From Craterostigma plantagineum (taxonomy: Eukaryota; Streptophyta; Magnoliopsida; Lamiales; Linderniaceae), in assembly GCA_027422505.1 (NCBI GenBank), contig JAPQWV010001589.1, forward strand, positions 17,001 to 81,000: DNA of 64,000 nt, given 5' to 3'. Numbering within the stretch: the first letter of the stretch is position 1; the number at the start of each line of letters is the position of its first letter. The translations under genes were made by a program, and so were the position numbers. A model generated the notes under the pieces. That model made no database searches and had not been told where the DNA came from. It saw only the letters and a program-made list of their open reading frames with translations. Below are positions 35,618 through 46,137 of this stretch, piece after piece.

Positions 35618-35892
35618 TGAGGGGGAGCAAATATAAAAATCATGCATTAGCTCCAAATATTCTTGACGTTTTCTCTCTAAGCGCTTCAGATTCCTCCAAA
35701 CAAAATTAAGGAGTAAGACGTCGACACTACAAGGAAAGGAGCTAGCAACAGGCCAAACAAAATTAACTCCATTATTTCTAACATTTTCTTTCTAAGTGGT
35801 ACAGATTTTTTAATTTCTGCCAGGGAAGCAAGACGTTACTACACGAAAAATACAGGGAGTTAATTGCATTTATTTTATATTTTGAGGGGGAG
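35618..35892 (+). other. Two internal purine tracts in the spacer of copy C
   Basis: TTTGAGGGGGAGCAAAT at about 35617 and TTTTGAGGGGGAGCTTT at about 35880 look like PPTs but are not next to an LTR. Each has a counterpart with conserved flanks in copy B (minus strand, about 18634 and 18287) and copy D (about 56210 and 56512). Confidence 0.5.
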
Positions 35893-35929
35893 CTTTACAA
35901 TGTGATTTTATTTGAAATAGGGGTCAATC

Positions 35930-37400
35930 TGAAAAGATTATAAGTACTTACTATCGAGAAACTGGATATAAGACTTAATTCACGATCATAAGTTTCTCGA
36001 TCGTAAACAGTGTTGGGAACGATTTTGATCAGCCGCGATAATTGCGATCGAAAAAAATTGAATTGAAGAGCAATTTTCGAAACTAAAATTTCTCGAGCGG
36101 AAATAGTAATGGGCCTGTTTCATTTAATCGCAAAATGTCAAATCGCAAACCCAACACTGACTTACAGCTAATTAATAAAAGTTCACTTTCTTGTCAGTCG
36201 AAAAAACTTTTTCTCACGCAACCCTAAATCGCAAAAATTCTCTCTCGCAAAACTTTCACAGACAGTCTCATTTTCGCAACAATCTTTCGATTTTTCCGCA
36301 ACAAATTGTCTGTTTAAGGTAGAAATGAGATTATTTTGACATCTGCATGTGATTTACCTTAGTTAGCATCTGCATTTTGTAGTTGTTCGCATGTTTAGGT
36401 TTAGATTCTCGACTGTTCTTCAAAACTGAGAAACCATATACTATTTTATAGTGATTTAGGCTTGATCATGAGTGTTATCTGAGATTTATGTCTCCAGTTA
36501 AGATAGTTTCGATGTTCTTTCTGAATTTGATAGTGTGAATCTTCGAAAAATCTACATCTTCGACTGTAATTTGAGTTTAGATGAAACTGTGTATTTGAAT
36601 GTCTAAAGCCATCGAAGAACTTTGTCGATCGCAAATAGTCTTAATTGAATTCCGATTTAATTAAGATACTATTTTTGTCGAATTAGTTTTCGATCGATAA
36701 AATTCAGATTTAGTCGCTAAGATAGAAGATTTTGACCGAAAAATTATTTACAATCGAGAAATCTAATTAGGATTTTGTGACCGAAAAACTTAAGCACTGA
36801 ATAGACAATTTAGATGCAAATTTTATCGAGCGTAAAACATACTATCGCAAAATTGAATTTCTATTTAATTTCATGTCGGAGGCAAAAATTTAGCAGCGAA
36901 AAATTAATTTTTCAACACTTAATTTTTCGATCGCAAAACTCGCCGCTTAAGATTTAATTGATCGGAAAATTTCTCGACGAATGACTTAGTCTTTTGTTGA
37001 CTAATTTCTCGATAGAAAAATATCGCAGCGAAAAATTTTACTTACAATCGAAAATCACGTACCGCTCGACAAATTTCAAATCGAAAAATTTTATTCAATC
37101 AAGGAAAATTTTTCGACAGTAAATTTACCTGAGAAATAATTTCTCGATCGTAAATTTACGCGGAATTTTTCTTGATCGTAAAATTGATCGACCACAGTCT
37201 CACGATTTCAACTTCAACACTTAGAAGATTTTTTCTCTAAGTCTTTTACACGGTAGCGAACATTAGCGAAAAAAATTTCCTCGATCGAAAAATTTAAACG
37301 GAGGTATTACAATTGAAATCAATGCATAGGAAATCAATTTGAAAACCAAATCTATCGAGCGACAAATTTCTCGGCATGAACAGTGACATTTTCACGATCG
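35930..37400. repeat. TCGATCG-like motif region upstream of ORF3, copy C
   Basis: Motifs such as TTTCTCGATCG, TTTTTCGATCG and ATCGAAAAATTT recur irregularly, often every 20-40 bp. Comparable regions lie at 17460-18240 (copy B, minus), 56570-57900 and 58790-60060 (copy D). Confidence 0.6.
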
Positions 37401-37643
37401 AACACTTAGAAAATTTTGAACTTTTTTTCACGCATTACATATGCAATTCGAAATTAAAATCATGCCATTACATTTTTTTAAAAAAGAATCAAAATATCCT
37501 ATATGCATGCTATACGATTTCAATTTAAAATTCATCAAACATGTCATGACTTGATACAATATTATAGTTTGATAAATTAAATCCATTTTCGACTAAAGTT
37601 AAATTTATGAACTAATGAACTTTTATATCTCTTTATTTTTCAG

Positions 37644-40600
37644 ATGGATCGCTACCCTCGATATAATCATATATACGACCACAACCTTTATCTAAAGGTT
37701 CAGAATACAAACTTCCAGCTCGATCTGAGCACCTTTCGGTGTCCAGACGAGATCGTTGTCTCTATCCTACGAGGCCACCCCATCTGGCACGCATTGACGG
37801 TCACCGCCTCTGTGCCAATGGTCTATCTCCAGCAATTCTGAGGATGTATACAAGGAGCTGTGGCAAATGGAACATTCTCCTTCATGACTAGAATCGGGAC
37901 GCGGCATATTCATATAGACAAGAACCAGTTCGGGATGATTCTGGACTTGCCATACAGCGAAAACTACGACCCGCTCCCATCGGACGCAGAAATGGTCCAT
38001 GACTTCATGCAGATGGGATATCAACCGCAGCTCACCAAGTTAGCTCAGGTCCAGAGCAGTGGTATCCCTCATCCTGGAAGACACTGTTCGGGATTGTGAA
38101 CAAGTGTCTATCACCCAAGCATGCTGGCTTCGACAAGGGCAACGGCAACATACTGCGGATCTTTCACGAACTCGCATTCTCCAGAAATTATGATTTCACG
38201 CAGCTGATCTGGAATGATCTTGCTGAACAGATTCGGCTGAAGGAGAACCAGAGATCGAAGAACGTGCCCTATGCTCGATGGTTCAATGTGATCATCAGGG
38301 TGTTCATGGAGTTACACTCACAGAATATTCCTCAGCTGCCTCCCGAGGAAACTATCAGCCTCCACGGCTCACGGACTTGGACCAACCGTCGATGCCGATT
38401 CCGCTCAATCTACTTCGGCTCGCCGACCCCGCGGGAGCTGAGTATCAGATTTTCTGTCGGGAACATAATCTAATTGAGCTAATGATCATAGGGCCCCCGG
38501 CAGATTTCCATGTTAGCCCTCCCCAACCGCCACAACACCAACCAAGCCCTGACGACACGATGATAGATGTTGTCGCTCATGAGCTTCAACAGGAGTCTCC
38601 ATTGGTCGAAGAGCAAATGCCCGACGTAGATGATACTCTAATAGACGTCGTGGCTACTGAGATGGCGCTCGAGGCTCCTGAACATGAATATCAAGTGGAA
38701 GTTCCCGTCCATGTTGGCGTGCTCGAAGAATCCATTGATGAGGTTCTTCTACCAATAGCACATCCCGAGGTTGATATGGGGCAAAGCTCACTTCCACGAG
38801 TGACGGATGAGGCACACGAGGACGCTGAACGTGACCCTACTCTTCATACGGCCACCCTGTCGGATACGGAGTCGGATGAGGAAATAAGCCTGATAAGGAC
38901 TCTCAGGAGACTTAGCATTCAGTTGGAGTCCCTCTTCCCGGCAGTCACTCGAGCCTGATAAGGACTCGCAGGCGCAACTCGAGCCTACCATAACACCCAT
39001 AGAGGCGAATCTTCTAGATTCTACTCGAAGATTGGGTGGAAGTCTCATACAGTCACAACCTCAAGTGATGAGCCAACCTGAGGAGTCGGTGTCTACTCAA
39101 GGGTTGATAACAGGCGACATCAGTCGTCCTGGTCCATCCAAGGAGGCGTCCGCACCTTTTGTGACGAACGAGCAATTTCAGGCCGCTCTCTCTGCGCTGT
39201 ACAAACCATGGAAGACAAAATCATGGAGAGAGTACTCCAAGCCATCGAGACATCCCGAAGAGATACCGGGAAAGCACCTATCTCTGAAGGCCCTTCGTCA
39301 CAAACCAATCCCACACCTCCACACCCACTGACCCTTTAGCCACTTCATCCATCCGCATCAACCGATACACCATACCCATAACATAGCTCCACGACATCCT
39401 ACTCGCCCGCCTAATCGGCCTTTCCATCTGGTCGCCTCAAGAAGTATCCCTTTATAGCCGATTGGTGGATCATCCTGAGCCACCTACTGACACTTGCGCG
39501 AGGCCAAAGCTCCCACTCACGGCGCAGACATGACTATCCTGACGATCAGGACCATCATGAGGGGGAGAAGAGGCCACGGACATCTACAAGTGACCAAGGA
39601 CAAGGCTCAGGCGCGACGCAAACAAGTGCTGGAGCAGGTGAAACCCAAACCCAAACCCAAACACAAACCACCCACACCACGCACCGCACCACCACTCTAA
39701 CCCATATCGACTCACCAACCTTTAACCTACGGACGCCTCCGCCCACACCGCCGATCTACTCTCAAGCCCATTGCTTCCGGAAGAAGAAGCAAGTGCAGCA
39801 ATGCTCGTGGCCCTAGCAGCTACCCAAGCTACTCCCTCAGTCGCTCCAGACCAACTGGGCCCCTCAGGACATGGCGTCAATCCACACGAGGTGCTAGATA
39901 AATACATCTTCGAAGGACAGTGGATGACCCATTCTATGCCCGAGGAGCATCAGAGACAACGGCTTCAGGACGTCCGACACTTCTTACAACAAGCATCCGT
40001 GGACCTCGTAATCATAGAAGACGATGAACTTCAGGAAGGTGAAGACTACCAAAGAGACATCCCAAGGCTACCAGAGTTGATCGCACAACGAGCGGTTTCC
40101 CCCACCAGACAGATGCCAGGAACCTTTTGGATCGACACGCCGTGGGAGAACATCCGAATAGAGATACCCTTCGTCGAAGAAGTCCGTGAGAATATCTGGA
40201 GGTCACCGGACAGAATCAAGAAGCCGAACGAGTTTGAGCTGAGAGGGATCTCTCACTGGGATCAGCAGAAGAGGATGACATACCTCTGATGCTGACTCAA
40301 CTAGGACCTGACGTAAGGCTGGGGATGACTAAAGGACAAGTCAAGAGTCATTATAAGAGTCTCTCCCCAATTTGCCAGCTTCTCAGCATCTACTGTGCCA
40401 CAGGAGGACTTCAACCCAATATATGTTATTGAGCGAGTGGACAGAACCCGAGAGGAACTAAGAGAGAGTGACCTTCCGTATCTCCCTGCCGACGAGGTAT
40501 ACAACCTCCATTAGCTGTACGTGGAGAAGTACAAAGGTCCTCAAGGCTTCGTCAAGAAAGAAGGCCTCGAAGGGCTCCACCGGTTCATAATACGCCAAGT

Positions 40601-41066
40601 CAAATACTTTGCAGTGCATGACCTTCAGATGGCTCTGCAGAGCAACATGAAGAAGGTCAACATGGCCGAACCACTCAACAAAGGACCTGAGATCGAAGGG
40701 CTTCCAAGCAATCATGTGCACATCAGCTCAGTCCTAGCCATCACCTACCACAATCCAATTGCCAAGAAGACTAGGATGATGCTGAAGACTGAGATACATA
40801 AGTTTTGCGATGGGACGTTCAAGGTCATCGGGAGGAATATCGAGCAAAGTTTGGAAGAAATCAATAGAGATACAATGCTGAGGATCCACAGGTTTGTGAG
40901 AGAACAGCCGCTCCTGATGGAGTTGTTAGACGACATCAAGGAGTGCCGGAAGCTGAGGGAAACTCTCAGAAACTTCGAGTATGCGATGGGCTTGCACAGA
41001 TCGTATTACGCCCGACGAGGACAAACAGCGCGTAGACGCAATCAAGCACAAAGGGGGAGATTGTAG
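37644..41066 (+). pseudogene. ORF3 of copia copy C (third ORF, function unknown)
   Basis: It begins MDRYPRYNHIYDHNLYLKVQ directly after TTTATTTTTCAG. The N-terminal domain has GHPIWHALTVTASVPMVYLQ, GTRHIHIDKNQFGMILDLPY, then KCLSPKHAGFDKGNG and DFTQLIWNDL. An acidic/Pro-rich middle holds repeated LIDVVA motifs and DTESDEEISLIRTLRRLSIQ. After a low-complexity Thr/Pro stretch the C-terminal domain has THSMPEEHQRQRLQDVRHFL, ELRGISHWDQQKRMTYL and RSYYARRGQTARRRNQAQRG. The span is ~1,140 codons. TGG is changed to TGA after LQQF (~37840), with further shifts near 38090, 38280 and 39000 and stops near 40290, 40435 and 40513. I see no signal peptide or clear transmembrane helix. From memory the N-terminal domain resembles uncharacterised copia-associated proteins of asterids. 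A position after pol recalls env-like ORFs, but nothing shows an envelope function. Confidence 0.72.
41049..41061 (+). other. Polypurine tract of copy C
   Basis: ACAAAGGGGGAGAT abuts the LTR TGTAGAG. It overlaps the last codons of ORF3. Confidence 0.85.
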
Positions 41067-41413
41067 AGTATGTGTTTTAATTGTGCTTGATTTTATCAGT
41101 TGTCCTTGTAATTAGGTGCGTTTTGTATAGTAGTCCTTAGATTAGGACTAGTTTGATATTTATACCAAGTTTTGTTTTGTATAAATACATGTAAACCGAT
41201 TGTGCTGAATAGAGAAAGTTTTGGAAATTGATCCGAAAGGCTTGCAATTCAATTTCTAGGAAGAGAAACAACAGTAACTTTTTCACTCTAATCGAATTCT
41301 CTCTCATGTTCTTCATTTGAGTTTTTCGATCGAATCTTAATGTCAATTATAATCGTCGAATTACTTAGAATTCTTGCCTAGGATCATAGAGTTGTTAATT
41401 GTAGGACCTAACA
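41062..41413 (+). repeat. Copia copy C 3' LTR
   Basis: A 352 bp LTR, TGTAGAGTATG... to ...GTAGGACCTAACA, homologous to the copy A and D LTRs. The next base starts a gag-pol fragment of copy D with no PBS, leader or gag, so this is a 3' LTR joined to a truncated neighbour. Confidence 0.85.
41180..41187 (+). promoter_or_regulatory. TATA box, copy C LTR
   Basis: TATAAATA lies where copies A and D have the second arm of a perfect inverted repeat; in C the repeat is degraded. Confidence 0.5.
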
Positions 41414-42508
41414 CTATATCTGAACCTAAAACTAAATCTGATAATCTGAGAGGACTCACTTAAATGTGGGTACCTAAAGCTCTCTAATTCGGTTTTGCAA
41501 ATCCATCATGTGTGGTACCTCGATTTCGGTTGCTCCACACAATGACGGAAATCAGGAGCTGCTGAGCAACTACCTAGACCGTCTAAATGGAAAAGTCAGA
41601 TTCCGCAACAATGATTCATCTCCGATTCTTGGCTTCGGAGATGTTATTCTGAACAATCTAACAATTAAGGATGTCTCATACGTCGAAGGCCTCCGCCATA
41701 ACTTGTTCGGCATACGTCAGTTCTGCGACAAAGGATTCCATGTAGTTTTCCATGCTGATCGGTGCAAATAGTGGACAGTTAGGACTTCGGAAATCAAACC
41801 TTTACACTATAAACCTGACGTCTGTGCAGACCTCGACAGCTGTTTGCCTGATCTCCCAGATTACAATTCAGAGGAACAACTTATGGCATCCACGAATGTC
41901 TCATCTTAACATCAAAGCTCTTTAACGCTTCTCAATTAAGATGTTGGTCCACGGTCTACCAACCATAACACTACAAAAAGAGCATCAATGTTCGGCATAC
42001 CAACTAGGAAAAATAAAGCGAGCATCTCATGATCTTATACTAGTTGCCTTTACTTCACGTCCACTGGAACTAATACACACGGACCTCTGTGGACCGATGA
42101 AGATACAGAGCATCAACGGACGCAAGTACGTACTAGTTATTGTCGACGACTTTTATCGCTACACATGGACGAAGTTCCTCCGAACTAAAGATGAGACAGG
42201 GGATTTGATCGTCAACTTCGTGAACTCTACTCAGAATTTACTGCAGCAGACTATTCAGACCATGCGAACAGACAATGGGAACTGAGTTCAAGAACAAGTA
42301 TCTCAGTGAATTCTATCATAAACTTGGGATTAGTCAGTAATTCTCAGCCGCAAAGGCACCTCAACAGAACGGGATCTTCGAAAGGAAGAATCGAACTCTA
42401 GTAGAAGTCGAGCGTACGATATTGGTCAACTCAGGCCTCCCACACTTCCTTTGGGCTGAAGCAGTAAATACCGCTTGTTTCACTTAGAATAGGACGGTAG
42501 TTCACAAG
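41414..42508 (+). pseudogene. Copia copy D pol, part 1 (protease end to integrase)
   Basis: Gag end KWVPKAL-type motif with stop, then the protease block (VWYLDFGCST), a GAG-pre-integrase segment (CDKGFHVVFHADRC), and the integrase core with IHTDLCGPMKIQSINGRKYV, VIVDDFYRYTWTKFLR and MRTDNGN. Both N-terminal integrase Asp residues are kept. A one-base change at GACAATGGGAACTGAG shifts the frame after TDNG, and other stops occur (41769, 41930). The segment ends at the ACAAG target duplicated by gypsy-2, and coding similarity resumes in register at 53295. Confidence 0.82.
42504..42508. repeat. Target site duplication (left) of gypsy-2
   Basis: ACAAG directly precedes the LTR TGTCAGG; the second copy is at 53290-53294. 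Confidence 0.9.
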
Positions 42509-45500
42509 TGTCAGGACCCGTCGTCCGACCTCGTAATTCGTTCTAATCTTAGGTGCCTAATGCTTCGTTTTCGCGCAAAAGCGTAAAAATGCGAATAAAA
42601 TTTTTCTTTTTAAACATGTGAGAAAATCATATATATACAAGTCAAAAGAATGTCCACATGTCCTCCTACAATTCATCGTAGTCGTATCTACACCGAAGAC
42701 AAGTGTGTGTGTGTGTGTGTAGCAAAAGCTTCCTATGTGCCCGGCCTTCACAGGTCGTCATCCATACACACACTCCCACCTCAAAAGCAGCCGGATAGCT
42801 TCAAAAGATCAGCCTCGCATAAGAGTCGGATCACGTACCGTGATCGTCAGTACCTACAACACATAACGTAAGGATGAGCCACCGAGGCTCAGTAAGCAGA
42901 AATTATGCATGTATGCACGTGTCCTAACGAACGGCAATCCACGCCGTTGTTTTCTAATGTTCATACACTTTTCCTTATACTCGTACTCTTTTTCTCATAC
43001 TCTTACTTCATACGGGCCCTCGGCTTTGAATCCCACTATACGCCATCTTATAGAGATCTCAAGTGTGGAGGTTCACACCCTAGGAGGTCACTCTCAGGAG
43101 CCTTCCCTTATCCAGTGTAATCTCCACGCGGGCGCTTCTCACTGGTAGCCAGCCCCGAGGCCACTAACCACGGAGGTCACCCGAAGGAATCTTCCCACCG
43201 GGTGGTGCTTTACACGCTAGAAGGTCACCCGAAGGAATCTTTCCTTACTCAGCGTGTGCCCCGGGTCGCATTCTCCAGGTTGCATCTCCCGCGTATGGGG
43301 TATTTTCCCCAGCCTCTTATACAAGCCTTATCGCTTCATTTGCCTTACTGGCTGCATAGGGGAAGCCGTGACTCCTCATTCAAGTCGACACAGACGCCAA
43401 TATCGGCGAGTATACATCGCACACAGGCGATCTTACGCACGCTCATACCTCGCGTCTTACACATTACATATGCGTGCAAATGTTCATGCCATGCTCATGT
43501 ACGTATTCTAATCATGCCATCATGCACCTAATTTAATCGTATCATACGTACACATTTCATACAAAATTCACGAGCACGTAATTCACATAATTGGACGCAG
43601 GCAGGTTATGTGTCGTAGTTGAATTTCTACTTACCTGGCGTCCGTAGGCTAGCAGTCACCTGACCCGTAAGTGTTCCTAAGTCTCGACCTTAGGCATGAA
43701 ATATTGGTATCAGTGCACTATTTTATTTAATGGCTTAAGTATGCCAATTTCTAAATTAGGAGCATTCTCACGTGTTTCGTGTGGTTCCAAAATTGCGAAG
43801 TGTTTCTCGCGAAGTCTAAGTCATTGCCCTATCCGCAAAGGTATCTTAGATCTTAGTGAAGTCTATTATTATTTATTTAAGATCCTTAGGTACATGGGAT
43901 CGCTAATTTGCATAAGGTTCGACATTTATATAATACATATGGATATCGATATTCATTACATGGTTAGGTTTCGACATTTTAGGATAACTCTCGACATTGC
44001 ATCTAAGATCTCGACATGGATTGAAAGTAGATCTCGAGTTGTAGGTTAAGTTAAATCTCGGGTATAAATAAACACAAAATCATGCCATGTACTTCGACAT
44101 TTAAACAAAAATGTCGACATGAATTTTAGTATGACTCTCGACATTTCTTATAGTTAAATGTCGATACAGTGAATAATCTTCGAGCTTCACCTCGACATTA
44201 TCACAAGGATTTAGACATTTTTATATTGTATGTAATGATTTCGACATTTTCCCTAGCTTCGACATTTTACCTTGCATCTCGACATCTTACTCGACATTAT
44301 ATCTATCCTTTCGACATTTACCTTGATCTATCAACATTGTATCTCGACATTTTGAACTGAAAATGTCGACAGGACTCAACGTGAGTCTCGACATTTTTGT
44401 CGAGATAAATCTCGACATAGTTATTGAGGTAGATGTCGATATGTAAGCTCGACATTCTATCCCAACGTTTCGATATTATCTTTAACATCTCGACATTTCA
44501 TAAATCTCGATATTAAATAGAGCTCGACATTTAGTAAATCTCGGCATGGGTGAAAAATCTCGATATATTACTCGACATTGTATTTCGACATTTGGAGCAG
44601 AAAATGTCGATATGAATTTGAACATAAATCTCGATACATATATATTAAGTCGACATCTTATCTATCACTCGACATTGTATTTCGACATTTGGAGCAGAAA
44701 ATGTTGATATGAATTTGAACATAAATCTCGATACATATATATTAAGTCGACATCTTATCTATCACTCGACATTTACTTGGATGTCCCGACATTATACTTC
44801 GACATTTGTAATTGAAAATGTCGACATGGGGTTCAACCTAACCTCGACATTTATCATCTGTTTTGTTCCTCCACGCCCTTCATCACTCGAACTAGGTTCC
44901 TTAGCTTGTTCTTCCTAAAATTATAAGTTCTAAATCACATACTAAACTACCCAACTCCATATTTGCCCAAACGGACATCCTTAGTACGCACATAAGCTCG
45001 ACATTTAGGGTCTCTCGTGGTCACCTTAACTTAGTTGAAAGTTTAACTAAATAATCTTGGTAAAAGAGATCAAATTAGTTTAGGGGATTAGCTTTGCTTA
45101 CCCAAATTTCGAGTTTTCCAAGTTAGCTTGGGAGTGCTCCTTCTCCTTTCTTCCTTGCTTTCTTTCGTTAATGGCTTATGTGAGAATGAAATTTTTAAAT
45201 TATTATTTGGATATTTCTTAGCTATGATGACCAATACATAGGTTAGGTGTGGTCCTTCCTTAAACCAAGGAATATTGTCTCTTCTTTGACATTTGGGCCT
45301 ATTATTAAATTCTAGCCCAATACTAATTTGATTCCAAGCCCAACTATCATTGGTCACTTCCCTTCGCGTTTTTCGAAAATTATCCTTCCTAATTTACGAC
45401 CATGTTAAACACGAAATCCTTGGCACGCCATTGCACGAAATTCTCGTAACATTCGCGAGCGTAAAAATTCCTATGTCACATGAACATTCAACTTATACGC

Positions 45501-45572
45501 ATTTGATACGAAATCACGTTAATCATACACGAAAAATTGGCCGACCTAATTTGCGGGGACCGGGGTCCTACA
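42509..45572 (-). repeat. Gypsy-2 3' LTR
   Basis: 3,064 bp, plus orientation TGTCAGGACCCG... to ...GGGGTCCTACA. It includes a (GT)n run near 42703-42720, a GC-richer segment to ~43500 and a motif array (43910-45010) with an internal 97 bp tandem duplication (from 44571 and 44668). Small ORFs within it recur identically in the other LTR and are not genes. Confidence 0.95.
43910..45010. repeat. TCGACATTT motif array in gypsy-2 LTR
   Basis: About 30 occurrences of TCGACAT, mostly CTCGACATTT or TTCGACATTT, plus the inverted AAATGTCGA form and many one-base variants, lie within ~1.1 kb. The partner LTR has the same array at about 51640-52735. Spacing is irregular. Confidence 0.8.
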
Positions 45573-45588
45573 TCCTCCCCCCTTAAGG
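45573..45588 (-). other. Polypurine tract of gypsy-2
   Basis: Minus strand CCTTAAGGGGGGAGGA directly before the 3' LTR start TGTAGGACCCC. Confidence 0.9.
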
Positions 45589-45606
45589 AGGATTTCGCCC
45601 CCGAAA

Positions 45607-46137
45607 TCAGCCCGTATGAAACAACTCGGGATAACGAATTCTCATTTCGTCCTCCCGTTCCCATGTGGCTTCTTCCGTAGATTGGTTCTGCCACAGTACC
45701 TTAACTAAGGAAATATCCTTATTCCTAAGTTTCTTAGTCTCGTACATCAATATCTCCACCGGAGTCTCCTCGTAACTCAGATCCGGCTTCAATTGTTGAT
45801 GTAGGGATTCACTTCCTAGCACGTGGTTCGGGTCAGCTAAGTACTTTCGTAGGGTTGAGACGTGGAACACGTCATGCACTTGCGACAGCGATGCTGGCAG
45901 TTCTAATTGGTATGCCACCTCGCCAACCCTTCTCAGTATCCTAAATGGTCCTATGTACCTAGGGCTTAGCTTTCCTTTCTTTCCAAATCTTTTCACGCCC
46001 TTCATTGGCGATATTTTCACGAACACCATGTCGCCTTCGTCAAATTCCAGTGGTCGACGTCTTCGATCCGCGTAGCTTTTCTGTCGACTCTGCAAAGTTC
46101 GCATTCTTTCTCGTATGGTAGTAATAGCTTCCGTCAT
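45607..46137 (-). CDS. Gypsy-2 integrase C-terminus and chromodomain-like tail
   Basis: A 176-codon frame continues pol after a one-base shift at AAATGA (46134-46137). It reads [40 protein letters not shown] and [19 protein letters not shown] (the integrase C-terminal fold with the GPF/Y motif). It then ends with a chromodomain-like block, [20 protein letters not shown], followed by IRYPELF near residues 150-172. In chromoviruses this tail is thought to steer integration to heterochromatin. The ATG is probably not a real start; this was the end of one polyprotein. The stop at 45607 lies ~20 bp before the PPT. Confidence 0.88.
   Translation of the reverse strand: MTEAITTIRERMRTLQSRQKSYADRRRRPLEFDEGDMVFVKISPMKGVKRFGKKGKLSPRYIGPFRILRRVGEVAYQLELPASLSQVHDVFHVSTLRKYLADPNHVLGSESLHQQLKPDLSYEETPVEILMYETKKLRNKDISLVKVLWQNQSTEEATWEREDEMRIRYPELFHTG

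Larger units (their letters stand above)
33621..37643 (+). other. Post-pol spacer of copy C, about 4 kb, non-coding
   Basis: No frame is supported; the small ORFs are AT-driven. In order it holds an AT-rich block (33719-33785), a four-unit repeat (34365-34660), a second AT-rich block (35100-35250), two near-identical 66-base segments around the CGCACATTCTGACATGAAA motif (about 35268 and 35337), two purine tracts (35618 and 35882), a TCGATCG-motif region (35930-37400) and a pyrimidine tract plus CAG directly before the ORF3 ATG. The same order is found in copies B and D. Confidence 0.7.
26496..41413 (+). mobile_element. Copia copy C: leader to 3' LTR of the three-ORF copia family
   Basis: The longest copy: leader, gag, pol, ~4 kb spacer, ORF3, PPT and 3' LTR in one orientation over 14.9 kb. 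The 5' LTR and PBS are missing at the head-to-head junction with copy B. The pol motifs are those of plant Ty1/copia. The long gag extension and an extra ORF after pol recall the SIRE lineage, though the short LTR and the spacer do not. All ORFs carry frame breaks. Confidence 0.8.

Noticed and set aside
37644..41066. ORF3 as a retroviral-type envelope gene
   Set aside because: I see no signal peptide, fusion segment or transmembrane anchor. Only the position is env-like, so no envelope function is claimed.
42557..43531. Several ORFs of 60-110 codons (repeated at 50273-51245)
   Set aside because: They lie inside the two identical LTRs of gypsy-2, on both strands, with no domain or codon signal.
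43910..45010. CRISPR-like or satellite array
   Set aside because: Motifs are short and irregularly spaced with no constant spacer length. This is eukaryotic LTR sequence present twice because there are two LTRs.
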